Source: Toxoplasma gondii ME49 (taxonomy: Eukaryota > Apicomplexa > Conoidasida > Eucoccidiorida > Sarcocystidae). Taken from it: 64,000 nucleotides of DNA. Below, piece by piece: positions 37,301-46,926 of the stretch. Numbering within the stretch: position 1 is the stretch's first letter; every line of letters begins with the position of its first letter. The notes beneath the pieces are model-generated. The model saw nothing but the letters and a program-made list of their open reading frames with translations, made no database searches and was not told where the DNA came from. The stretch spans positions 3,066,493 to 3,130,492 of the forward strand of contig NC_031472.1 of NCBI RefSeq assembly GCF_000006565.2, read 5' to 3'. Both the position numbers and the translations under genes were made by a program.

Positions 37301-38672
37301 TGCCTGTGGTCGCTGGAACAACAGAGAGAAGAGGCGTGATGATGGGGTTGCTCTCCGAACGATGAATGGGTAGGTTCAGAGAGAAGAAGGAGGACGGGGG
37401 ACAGTCTGCGTCACCGGCTTGACTCTCCCCCGACTCTCCGCTGGTCTCGCCTTCCTCAGCACGCCCAGATGACCAGTGGGAAACAACGCCGTTGCCGCCT
37501 TTATCCAGTGCAAGCAGAAGCCGGTCGGACGAAAAGAACTGCCGCACAGCCGTGCACGAACACACTCCTAGAGTCATAGCAGCGGCAGGTCCCGGGACTG
37601 ACGCCTCGACAGAGGGCACACACTCTGAAGAGCGAAGTGGACACGGTAACCGAAAATCGTTTTGGAAGCGCTCGAAGGCCAACAGCGGCGGAGTGCCACA
37701 GCAACAGTTCGAGCAGGCAGCATAGCCTGTGTCAGTTCCCTCTTTGCAGCCAGCTGCAGGAACCCAGGCGCAGCACGACGGCCTCGCGTTTTTGCTTGCC
37801 GGAGAAAAATCTCCACAGAGGCGTCTGTCACCGGAAGCTGCCTTTAAATTTTGACCCAAAAGCTCGGAATGGTAAGAAGCCGCCAGACTAGGTGTATGCA
37901 CGCCGAGCATCTGAAGGTGCTGGATTGTGTACGGCAGGGTAATTCGACGCCTCGCGGGACAGGCGATCCGAGAACTAGGGAATGAAAGAGATGCCTCTTC
38001 GTTCGGTTTCCCGGAGTGGGCGCTGCAGCAGGAGCTTCGGAACTCTTCCTCATCGTGTTCTGAGGCATTTTTCAACAAGGAATGACTTCGCTCAGACGCA
38101 GGTGTCGGCCACAGCGCAGGTAGTGCCACGCAGTGACCTTCCGTGGTCCCCAACGTCACTTCGCTCTCATCATATCCGCCCCACCCACCGCTAAAAATGC
38201 ATGCCGTGATATAGCCAAGACTGGACGTTTTCCGAACGTTCATTTGTGGCTGTGTCGCTGCCGAGACAGGTGTGGCACGTTCCGTCTCAGGATCGAATCG
38301 TCCCACACACGTCCCGTCGTCTCCCGACGCTTCAGCACATTCTTCTGTTTTCTTTGAGTGAAGAGGGAAAGACACGTTTCCTTCCTTCCCGCTTGGACTA
38401 TTTCTGCCTTCATGACTGTATTGTAGGACCGAGCTCGAACGGAATGTCGACTGCTGTTTGCACTCTTCATGGCGTAAAAGTCCGGAGGGCGAGAGACGCT
38501 GCGCTGTGGGCAGAGGATTATCGTCCGTTGGGGCTGCCGCCGACTCGTCTGTTGGATGTGGGACTTCTTCCTCTTTTACCTCATCGGCGAAGAACGGAAG
38601 CACATGCTGTACGCCATCTCCCAAAGAATAGAAAGACAGAACACCGGCGCCGGTGCTGCTGATCCACCGCAT
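31362..38672 (-). CDS. Large single-exon protein with beta-propeller-like segments, function unknown
   Basis: A 7.3-kb frame with no stop codes for 2436 residues. The length alone makes it real. I do not recognise the family. Pieces look like WD40-type blades: around residues 170-200 (GYITACIFSGGWGG), about 395 (SDRLLLALDKGGNGVVSHW), about 570-590 (LLLAASTTEGQLLFYDLRA) and again near 2250 (SYIFLATSTPSFLLYSS). The middle is largely Ser/Glu/Arg low complexity, with a basic helical patch that repeats the pattern GRQK(V/M)xEI twice (encoded near 33.75-33.9 kb). The tail is acidic (EDDDDVPSDAEDDEE). There is no signal peptide or membrane helix, so a cytosolic or nuclear scaffold is likely. The start codon at 38672 begins a hydrophobic conserved-looking segment (MRWISSTGAGVLSFYSL), which supports it. 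It is transcribed divergently from the PH-like gene. Confidence 0.8.
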   Translation of the reverse strand: MRWISSTGAGVLSFYSLGDGVQHVLPFFADEVKEEEVPHPTDESAAAPTDDNPLPTAQRLSPSGLLRHEECKQQSTFRSSSVLQYSHEGRNSPSGKEGNVSFPLHSKKTEECAEASGDDGTCVGRFDPETERATPVSAATQPQMNVRKTSSLGYITACIFSGGWGGYDESEVTLGTTEGHCVALPALWPTPASERSHSLLKNASEHDEEEFRSSCCSAHSGKPNEEASLSFPSSRIACPARRRITLPYTIQHLQMLGVHTPSLAASYHSELLGQNLKAASGDRRLCGDFSPASKNARPSCCAWVPAAGCKEGTDTGYAACSNCCCGTPPLLAFERFQNDFRLPCPLRSSECVPSVEASVPGPAAAMTLGVCSCTAVRQFFSSDRLLLALDKGGNGVVSHWSSGRAEEGETSGESGESQAGDADCPPSSFFSLNLPIHRSESNPIITPLLSVVPATTGNSRLLSVYDLVTSSFVFYARPPAGDSTVFLTNSVRSVSPVPLTTYYTSHVPGGCGDSPDLAPLWSVGGTRRKLWMHAPGGSSGRGRAYACSASLPATPSVCISGTAWLPNLHPLLLAASTTEGQLLFYDLRASPHPFFVAKRPAPASWASSVCSASTAHSDLTRGIPDRGKHVTADNASSTLFSSPGVADSATSSVASAQTKSSCEQARPFSFITTVPWLTSASVPHDGVVLPCICSCCLGRAACLQGEHGGDSPFPPLASCMIHAEGELSSSSSQLSQNAECATSQEAREQRKGVDIREAGGEGNGEVPRGHVKAELNGDLLHCRGSTTACSGVDQVAEVSEPGESKEQAHGDCLNGVESSMMSRSEQLFRTDTEPVSIFTGCDASVVLKPRNCRRPRPTKRTRSEQVSERDSAYERRNSAAFVVPAATTCSAETGEEMNRRMTRCDSDTPNGQSAFARADGRGGARRSSADSAAEANELQEEATETTKNTDGGKHSSHARTNGMKEKDGASSVPHSHTSQSPRKYDGGVEEECRVAEAGPRKTRLAEVVTGQREGEKGWKAPWFSQEQRLFLRFATKHILSQRRDESSRCIQTHTSNTHETAVAPGFSSPHHLDVFDPLPPSCTERGSEEEREERASLGAEGSSALNICASGGQYQFACTHQAVWSSSQFRALDSVILGACGGSSTRQASSVSLLALAADLLRLSSAPSSIFTSFPSLRISLPSLSQPCGTGIRPAMASLGSGCSRMPSISHTELARSVAYAHLSMAVGAAFSGLLLSHRFDQHLVMSQLARHQQRQLLKLLHSRLPHASRPLTHEMAEDVARSLSRLHCLLEGKEAPAVASGDEAPASCGETQTDTTQTSALSDAPRVSKKRKQETSHPNGQRKARTASGAEPEACLLRSSDTTGFQDSSQASPNSRETANCVSPALASSIMRLYTQLFLASAVADRDQERHTQKGETLPAERATATPPPLSLVLTASGLRRELRSENLVSPLQKGQMYFLQNLLLHHYRNVTQVLRYAASALFVFGDSPFFLQQASAEPLSTAVKTIRAASLACSPCSRVAERNSGFSRPSQAGERKSQSPCEKREATPKQQKGSCDIKTNKLSVVGTDFQCGVCGGVESLVKAKMRRWLQEELEHGFVRVARRVGRQKVQEISKNASEGFRRDRQAGRQKMREIRALAKRTVSSLCLCELFRPASFYPSVLFNVFRSSGLPGMSAIQRNCMRLLPISDTAFYNLARAQDICVRQTGTSSLSVPLLASIQDRRWVSRNCGEPVSLAARKRERVSSVPSSDAHVHPSDVLRSADMVSGMPSPRRDFQNLSATQGSVSDQSHRGSVEEPPAAAHKKTERKALLPQSCPTSETETSFMKAETRRQQLFCVDAFGRASVLTVSLMLVPSRSLERSASLGRVKTRDNLHILHPRSDQEKTEKVHSCESSIDCITFGCQRLKGEDLSSETIYKTVGKLLKGDAEREEVEDEHGDTRIILCPSIDAKNDGLLEHALLKEKCEACCGSASAKRTIARPRRVRVIVAHPGNEENLCWRKTANATQKETVPENGGVCGGNSSRNCSGRKGQNQERRTAEAQKRTRKIDPAVGISASPHGNLWNTQKSTKEQSCEETANAFLNRLPILPVWKFPPSSVDSNASFLISSPSSELPALSTIMSRTDGSQGSSSLPTRSSSTPHSTLRQSITPPVAPSVSVTKHGRCLGPSAGDLSRAQRIDKLRLQSGGSSVTEPKQRDDPQSFREIQFNCFITLEEDNCFSLRGRSSRGGGGGATSSRVASMAVHENGSYIFLATSTPSFLLYSSSATLPPYRRHDRLLFGCTLSAHAATSLFIHVSSKQGSTGHTGPLPEGAEPKPLPSFVLPDAPGGPRPPPPLLLSAAPILPSHPSPPFLPHNMVRPFSANSLAPLYAGTFAAGTVQNRKAGVQVKAPSAGVAALGGKKGRDEQRETVFSDWLTEDDDDVPSDAEDDEESQGSG

Positions 38673-40593
38673 GATCGGAGGCGTCTCCTTTCAGACGGGA
38701 AAACGAGGGCATTTAGTCGATTTCGACGGTAGACTCGGTTTCCTTTCAAGAAGGAAAAATACCTTTAGGAACAAGTGAACTGGACGATGCTGTCAAGAAC
38801 CGACGACACGGCGCGTGGACGAAAAATGGGCGGTCACTAACAGCCAAAGCTGTCTGCATCTCTGGGGCAACATGCGACATCGAAACAGTCAGTGAAGTGG
38901 TCTTGGCGGCAAGATGCGTGCTAGCAAGGTATCGTAGACGCAGTGTATCAGAAGAGGCGTGAAAACTGCCGAATGCTCTCACTGGGGCAGAGTTTACACG
39001 GAGTTGTCGACTTTCGGCAGCGTGGACAAACATGCCGGAACAGGAAGTGACCCAAACCCGACAAAATTAAGGCAAACCTTTCTCCAGAAACAAATTCGCT
39101 GGCCAGCTTGTCTCCGTCGCAAAGGGTTTTTAGACATTTAGAGAGCAACTTCTAAAGCCAGAAAATGCGTACGGCAACCTTCTAGGTGGCAGAGCACTCT
39201 AGAAAAGCTGGCCCGTGATCGTGTGAACGCGCGTTGGTCCTTCCCAAACGAGCCGGAAAGCAGATCCTTCGAGCATCCCCCGGCACAATATGGTGACCTG
39301 TCTCTCCAAAAAGCTGCCCCTCTGACGGAGTTGGGGTAGATTTGAAGAGCAGGCACATTTGTCCGACGACTGCCTGTTTCTTTCTCTCGGTTTTCCGGAG
39401 CATACTGAAGAATCGATTAATATTCTGGTGCTTGAGATGCCAGCCTAGCAGTCTCTACAGCTGCCACAGCGATTTGCGAGAGGTAGGGCCACGAGGTTTT
39501 CTTTTGTTTGCGAGAAGCACGCGCGTTCTCTTGAGCTCCGCATGTAGTTTAAAGGGAGGCGGAAGACAGACGAGAGACACCGAGACGGCAAGACAGAGAA
39601 CGGCCGGAGAAAGGGTCACTCTGGTTTTACGTCCTCTGATCTTTGGCGGAAGAAACCAGCTGCGCGGGTCGCCTGCTCCCGCGACGCCTGTCCCAGTTCG
39701 AGCTCGAGGACCAGCTTGAGAGAGCGGCGACTCTGCGGTGGCGCGCAAGTAGGCGGGGAGCTACGCAAACATGCAGAAAAGCCGCTTGTCGCCGCAGATA
39801 TCTAGGCATATTTGGTGAATCGGCATGTTTTGAGGGGGGATTTTCGAATTCATTTGATGACGAACTTCCTCACAAGCCAGTAAAGAGCGGAGCGGGAGAA
39901 CTCCGTGCCTGAGCACGAGCCAGACGACACGCGCGTGCCTGCGGCGAATCCTGACCTGCAACTTCTAAGTTGGTCTGAGTTTTCAAGGTTCTTCTACGGA
40001 AAGAGGCTGGATCGGATGTACAGATCGGAACAAAACGATTTCCTTCTTTTTTGTTTTCTGCCTGACGTCCTGAATGAAGAAGGGCAGTTTTCTGCCTTCT
40101 CATTCCCGTCTCTCCTGCGCGCGGAACGAAGTGACAGCCGCTCCGTGCAGCGAACACGCGAAAAACAGCCGTGGGTGCCCCTTAAATTCCGTGCATCTAC
40201 ATGCTCAGGATTTGTTCCGGTGACTCTTTTGGTTCCGCAGTTGTCTCTCCTGTTTGCGGGTGCGTCCAAGAGAGGTTTCCTGTCGTTGTTCTCTCGGAAT
40301 TAGATGCCGCTGCAGTGTCGAATATACACCAGGAGACGCTGCGGAGTTTCACTGCGTCATCGTCAGCCCATCCCTCTCTACGATCTTCTTTTTTCAAACC
40401 ACATAGCAACGCATCGGGGAAGGGTATACACAAAGCTTTCTTCCTCAGTGCCCGTTGAGACGGGCGTTGTTCAGTCGACATCGGAAAGGCTGCCGTCGAT
40501 TGCAGGTCCCCGAAAGTCTCTCGCCTCCCATCAGCCGTTCCTTGAGGACAAGAAAGTTGACCTTCAGGTTTCAAACAGAAAAATTCATCAAAC
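38673..40593. promoter_or_regulatory. Divergent promoter region, propeller-like gene / PH-like gene
   Basis: About 1.9 kb between two outward start codons. A plus-strand frame at 39905-40303 (132 codons) could be an upstream frame in the 5' UTR of the PH-like gene; it has no domain and no donor that joins it in phase to 40594. No defined promoter motif can be named. Confidence 0.45.
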
Positions 40594-43500
40594 ATGGACT
40601 GCTGCGGACTGTGTGCCGATGATGATCGGGACGTGTGGATGACCGACCGCATTTCACCCAAGATTGGCCTCTCCGGTAAGTACCTTGCACACGTGCTGGT
40701 TGTCTGGTAGAGTGTTCAGTGACTCTGTTCCACACAGCCACTTGGAGCCATTCGGGAGGCAATGTTCCGCCGCAAATAGACCAAGGAAAGAGTGAGTTTT
40801 TTACGATTTGCAAACATGTCTCCAATGGGAGTGTCGACCGGTGGGGATAAACTGTGTGTAGCGATTTAGTGGGAGTTGTAAGTACACACAAGTCTTCTTA
40901 TGGGACTGGCAAGCCGGTGGCTCTCGACCGAGCAACCCTTTTCCTTTCTTGCGGTGGAGAACATTGGTGCCGGTACGAACCACTCATTCACACGTAGCAG
41001 GGATCTGCTGGGAATGTGCTCCACACGGTTACCTATTCTCTCTCTGGCCTTGTCTGGCGTCGAACTGTCATTTTCTGGTGCAGACAGCGACCTTCTCGAT
41101 TTCCATAGCGATGATGAAATGCCCGTTGCGCCAGGTGAGTGTATTTTCGTCCACGTAGTAAACTGTGGCACAACAGAAGACGCTAGGTGTCTGTCGTGCG
41201 GGTGCGCTTCAAATGGATATCCAGTTTGCACGGCGAAGCAAACCGAACGCTGCTTGCTGATGACTGGTAGACACATCGATCTGTCATGCGTCTGAAGTCA
41301 ACCTTTCTCTTGAGCGTCGTGAATGCCGCAGTGACCTCGTCGTTAACAGTTCCTCAGTGCCATGCTGACACAGCTCAACAGAACAACACCTGGCGTCAGG
41401 GGTCGTACATTTCCTTGCCCTTATCAACTTGAAACTGAAAGATGCCTTGGGCAGGAGAGATGGTGCGCAATATGTATATTTATACATAGACGTGTCAGTT
41501 TGAGGTCGCGATTTTCACGATTTGTGATTGTCACTGCGGATGAAGAAAACGTAGGCAGTCCCTACTTGTAGTAATACGATGTGGTCGCGCTACTATCGTT
41601 TTCTTGTTAATGTTGGGTTTGTGTTACTCTGTTTCCTGCGCTACTTTTGCGTCAGCGGCTCAGTGTCACCGGTCACAGCCCAGCCGCCAGACCTCACGGG
41701 TGGCTGCGTCGTTGCCCCAGAAATCGGAACGGTCTCCGGAGACACGCTCCCAGACTTCGCTTAACAGGTTGCGTTCCGGAGGTCAGTTTCCACCCACACG
41801 CACATCTTTTGACGAACGTCAGGGCACCACTCCACTTGAACTACAGTCGACCTCGGCAAAGCCGCCATACAGGGCCCCGTCACTTGCCCGAGCAGCCTCC
41901 AAAAGGCGAGAGCCCTCTCCCCCAGCCAGAGTTGCTACCCGGTCAAAGGCGTTTGACGGGGATGGCAGCGTTCCACCGCCAATGTCTCCAGCTAAGAGTC
42001 TTTCCGCAAATGACAGAGTGCCCACGAAACTGTCTGAATTGACACCAGAAGAAAAGGTAATGACGTTGACGGGGCGGGCACTCGGCGTGGTTTGCAGTGC
42101 TTGTGTACGACGATATCAAACTGCACTGATTTGTAACCCGCGTTGCACGCCTTATTGAGGGCAGCGTTGTCTCTGGACCCTACGTGTGTAACGAGCGGTG
42201 TTCAGGGGTGCTCAAAATGCACACGTTTCTCAACATGAGCGCGAATCAATGTTCGCATCGTATGCCCTTTGAAATGTTGACACGTTGCCGAGATTCGAAT
42301 GTACGATGCTGCGTGGGGGTACGATATACTGTTACACCTGTCAGCGGTTCTGTGGGGAATGCCGCTTTTTTTAGACTTCAATTGAGGGCCCTGTCTCGCG
42401 TGTTGCCATCCAGGAGGAAGAGAAGAAGAGATTGCAAGCACTCGTTAAAGAATTTGCGAAGGAAGCAGTAGCTGGTTTCTCCATTGAGCGCATTGACAAC
42501 GACACAGGTAGGTCCCGAGAGAGTTGATTTTTCGGAACTGACACCGCACGACTGCCTAAACGAAACACAGCGACCCCGTTGTCCGCGGGCAGAACCAGGG
42601 TCCTAAGCCATGTGCTCGTTCAATAACCAATGTGACTTGATTTTGCAGTGATCTCTTGCTTCAAATGTAAAGTGTGCATCTTACAGGAATTCATTGTTAT
42701 TTTTTCCACTGATTGAGCTTGCGTGGAAGCAAACTGTAGGGGAGTTGCGGTGGTTCGCCAGTTTCAGCAGTTGAGTGTTTTCCTTCTAAAGACTCCTCTG
42801 TCTTGTTGTGTTTAATTAGACGGTAGCGTGCTCATCTAACGTGTCGGCCGCGTTTGTTGTGCGTGTTCTTTTGTTTTGCAGGGGTTCGAGCGAAGACGAC
42901 CTTCTCCATGGACCGATTCCTCACGGTAGGGGAGCTACGTTTGCTGAGTCAAATCGTTTCGTTGGGTTTTTCAGAGAAGAACCTGTTTACCTTTCAGTTG
43001 ATGGGCCAATCCGTGCGCGATGCGGTACACTGGCGATAGGTTCTGGGAGTCGATATGATGGAGGTGTCCAGGCAGAGGTGAAGAAATTGGAATTAACAGC
43101 GCTTTATTTAGTGCCCTGTGCCGTAGATGGTATACAGGTCCGACCCCTCACGCAAGTGATGCAGGTTGTCAGAGTAGAAGCGTAATTGTTACCTCGTATC
43201 CGGTTGCCTCTACAGACGATTGACTTGCGTAACGACGACGACGACAGCCCGTTGCCCCACATGTCACTTCCCATGGAGGATCTGACTGGTATTTTTAAGG
43301 GTGACGACGCGGTCTCACATTCATCTATCACCGGTGACTGCGACCTCAACCGTGTTCTTGGTGAGCGCCACTTCGTCCACGAAAACAGTTTGACCACACT
43401 GCATCTGTTGGAGTTCGAATGTTAGAAAGCCACTTCGCTGCAGCGTTTTTCGTTGATAACGAGGACACTTCAACTTCTGTCCCAGACGTATTTCACAGTT

Positions 43501-43953
43501 AACGTTACTTGTAGGTGCTGGCAACGCGGGCGGTCTCCTCTGCGGCAACCAGAAGAAGAGTTTATTCGAAGTGGCCACAAAGATGTGAAGTGACACATTC
43601 GCCTCGTAATGTACAGCGTATAAATTCCATATCCAGCTGTACCACCAAGGTCGTCTATGTTCCGTGTGCATTCTTCCGCAGTCTTAACATCGTCAGACAA
43701 TCCTGATGTTGTTCTTGAAGCAGCGTCACGCCAACATCGGGACAAGGTGTACACTTGCTTGAAGATCCTCAGGTAAGATTCACAGGACCGGAGGTAAAGC
43801 ACGGTAAAGGGCTTGGTTCTGGCGGTGGTTTGCATGCATCACTTTGTTAGTGGCGTGTGGAAAGCGAACGCGAAGTGCCATGCCAACACCATCTGGTCCG
43901 GTGCTGTTGCTGGACAGCTCCACCGTCATGCAGCTAGGAAGACGCATTGGTAG
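40594..43953 (+). CDS. Small PH-like protein with N-terminal Cys cluster, ISP-family candidate
   Basis: Exons 40594-40675, 41084-41134, 41656-42056, 42414-42507, 42882-42925, 43216-43360 and 43682-43772 join with consistent phases (1,1,0,1,0,1). A final exon at 43851-43953 fits the phase but is uncertain. The protein starts MDCCGLC, three cysteines that could be palmitoylated, then an acidic and a Ser/Pro-rich linker, then a helix LTPEEKEEEKKRLQALVKEF leading to GFSIERIDNDTG, FSMDRFL, PMEDLTGIFKGDD, VLTSSDNPDVV and RDKVYTCLKILR. That pattern of beta strands closed by a C-terminal helix resembles the PH fold of inner membrane complex sub-compartment proteins (ISPs) of coccidia, which mark zones of the pellicle. 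Unlike the best-known ISPs there is no Gly2 for myristoylation. The family name is inferred from pattern memory; the gene structure is firmer. Confidence 0.6.
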
Positions 43954-44382
43954 AATGCGTGTGATTCACTGCTTCTTTCGGTTGCTGTTCCCCACATGCT
44001 TTCCTGAACCGTTAAAGTGCGCTCATTAGAAAGGGTTGGGATGCTGAAACGCATAGTGCTTCTTTTGTATGAAAAGAGTGTTGTGGTGAATGTGCATGTT
44101 GCGCTGGCAGGGTGTGTTGCGTGCTTGTTACTTTGACTAGGGAAACCCCTGTGACTGTGCTAATCTTTCTTGACTACATGTTCTGTGTTTCCCCGTTCGC
44201 ACCTGCCAAGACTGCTTGCGGTTTCGTGCCGGTGTGGTTGCGCCTAGAGTGTTTGCGAGTCTGTCGTGTCTGAGTTGTGGAAATCGCTTCGTCCTGGTAG
44301 CAGTAAGGGGGGCAACGGTGCTAGAACATGCGGCTAGGAGTCAGACAGTTCCCTTCCTTCTTCTAGTGAGGCGAAGGGAATC

Positions 44383-45300
44383 GCGATAAGATATTCGCTC
44401 CAATATTCGCTAATGCGGAAGCAGAAGAACGCCTTACACCAGAAGATGCAAACCCACTTGGCAGACAACTGACATCGGCTTTGCTACAGGGACCGAGAGC
44501 TAGTGCAACCTTACGGTACTTGAGGAGAGAGAAATGGAAGTCTACCGGCTTGAGAAGCTGGCCAAAAGTGAATGTCCTTCGTACAGAAGATGTTACCCGA
44601 TACGGGGACAGGCTGAGCAGAAGCTATTCAGGGTTTAGACTTTTGCCCATTGATTTTTCTCCAGTGAATGCGCTGGCAAGTCTCTTCCTCTATTCTGAAC
44701 GCGAGTGTGGGCCACTGTGCCGCCTCAAGGGAATTTTTATCTCCAGAGAAATGAGTTGGGTTGTGCATGTGACGGAGTTGTCACTTCTCACTGTACAAGC
44801 CACGAGGGGCAAATGCAGAACTCGTGATTCGAAGGCTTTCTGTCGACGAGACAATACAGTCAGATACCATGGAGCCACTGCAAGTGCTGAATAGAAATAC
44901 TCGATTGCAGTTGTGGAGAATCGGGCAAAGCAGGCAGAAGATGCGCCCTTCAAACGGATCAGGCGTTCGAGATTGCTGCACTCTCAATGCAGCAAAGCGG
45001 AGATCCGTGTGGGTTTTTTGTGGTCGCATGTCCGAATTGTACTTTGTGCCCACTTCAGCCTGTGAAACAGGTGTCTCTTCCAGTGTGGCGTTTGAAAACT
45101 AGTCAGGCATACAAGGAGTTGCGCTTATCTGGCAATTTCTTGTGTCTGCGCTGGCGCGAACTATGTGACCGCGTGCGTCTACGGAGATTGATGAAGCTCG
45201 GCATCTGTTGATGAAGATCTTGTTTGATAAGAAAGCTGATGCCGACAGTTTGCGAGGAAGATGGGCAGCTGCGTGTTATTAAAACGAGGCAAAAATGTAT
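44383..45300 (+). other. Coding-like stretches in shifting frames, possible gene or decayed gene
   Basis: Several plus-strand segments look like real protein but lie in different frames: one near 44383-44489 containing NAEAEERLTPEDANPLGRQL; one near 44504-44630 with EEREMEVYRLEKLAKSE; one near 44890-45060 with VENRAKQAEDAPFKRIRRSR; and one near 45186-45290 with IDEARHLLMKILFDKK. They are charged and helical, as in a coiled-coil protein. I could not join them: the gaps between neighbours are shorter than any plausible intron. It is either a small gene I have misread, a pseudogene, or a stretch with base errors. Confidence 0.3.
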
Positions 45301-46926
45301 ACGAAGACAACGTCGGATAGCGTGACCCATTGTCCAAGCGCAGTATACGGGAGATTGAGAGTTACCGCAGGCACGACTAAACTGTCTCGCACCTCCCAAG
45401 CTATGCTTCGTGGCAGCTCCAGCGAATTATGTCAATGGCTTATCGGATGTCCGATATCGATTGGGGCAATTTTACCAAGGAAATTTGGATACAGCTGGCA
45501 TGGGATTTCTGAGTTTATCGCGGAAATGTTATCAGTCGTTGTATCAAATGTTTTCTCCATGTGCTGCGTCTGTGAGAGAATTCGTTTGAGGGCGCAGGTC
45601 CATTCCACTGTGTAACGTCGATTATGTCGTGGTGTGTCGGGCACGGTGGCTTGTAATTAGTGCGACCACGTCTTTTCATCCTCATGTACGAAATATTTTC
45701 AAGAGTGCTGGGAAAGGTTGGATTTTTACGCTTCTTTCTTTTCACAGCTGTCGTGCAATATTGGCGCCGCTCCTGTGCGTCTGTGTGCATTCAGGTTGTC
45801 ATTTGATATTGCCAGAAAAGATAAGCGGCAGTGAAACAAGCGAAAACGTGCCCCGTAACACTACTGTGGCGACTGTCAAATTCCAATACGTGCTCACCGC
45901 GTTCTTGGTTTGAGCCGCTCAGTGTTCTTGAGTATGCGGCGCCGTCAAGCAGTAACAAGGACTGTTCCTTGTCATGCGAGTTGGCACACAGGATCCCAGT
46001 TTCAGTGTCAAAATGAAATTAGCAGTGGTATGCCTTCGGAAGTCCTCCGTCTGCCGGTAACAGAGCCAGTATGCGCGCCGTCTGTTTTCTGGTTCTCTAT
46101 GAAGGAAGGTGTTTTGGGGTTTGTCAGCGTCTTCAGGAGGGGTTGGGGCTGTACTTCGGAAGCGGCGTGAAGTATTGACAACGCTTAGACACAGCGACGT
46201 TTCACCAACGCGTTTCCACAAACACGAATGTATTTGAGCAGTCAAATTGGAAAGCGTCAATCAGGGAACGGGTGTCTTCAGTTTTCTTCGGTCGATTAGA
46301 AAACAGTCGGTTTCGAGAAGAATCACCGTATCTGAACCGTTTTACGGTGTTCACTATGGGGCGATCCTGTTTCGTAGTCCTCGTAGAGGGAGTTTCTTGG
46401 AAGGCGGCGTTGCGGCATGGCTCATTCTCAACGGAACGTTCACTTTTTTCTTATCCGTATTCCTGTCATGGAGTGTCGTTTCGATCCGCTAAGGGGTATA
46501 TGTGGAATCCCGGCGGATCTGGAACAGCCGTTCGAGGATCATTCAGGTACTACACGAACTACACAAGGAACCTGTTTGCATGCAATTTCCTTGGTTGTAG
46601 AGGAGGCAAGTGCCCACGTTGCCACATGTGTTTGCTGTTTCAGGGTCTGGATTTCTTGCACGAAACGACAAATAACACTTGCTTTTGGGGGTTCACTTGC
46701 TAACAGCAAAGCGACCATTACCATCAATAAGACGGCGCGTGTAGCACGTTTTTAGTCCGGCCCTTATTTGAATTCGAGTGTCAGTTGAACAGTGGTAGAG
46801 AAGCGATAGACTATAAGGATAATAGTTACTGGCAGAGGGCAGAGACTGTGGTACGGTGAAATGCCCGCCTTTTTTCCACGCCCGCCTGTACTCCTGGCAG
46901 TTGCGTACGCGCATAGCCACCATGTG
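45301..46926. other. Region before the IFT70 3' end, no resolved gene
   Basis: Open stretches around 45410-45590 and 46490-46560 (for example GIPADLEQPFEDHS) may be further exons of whatever lies at 44.4-45.3 kb. None has a safe splice join. The right edge must hold the IFT70 3' UTR. Confidence 0.3.

Noticed and set aside
39905..40303. Plus-strand frame of 132 codons before the PH-like gene
   Set aside because: No domain and no donor joining in phase to the next exon; kept only as a possible upstream frame.
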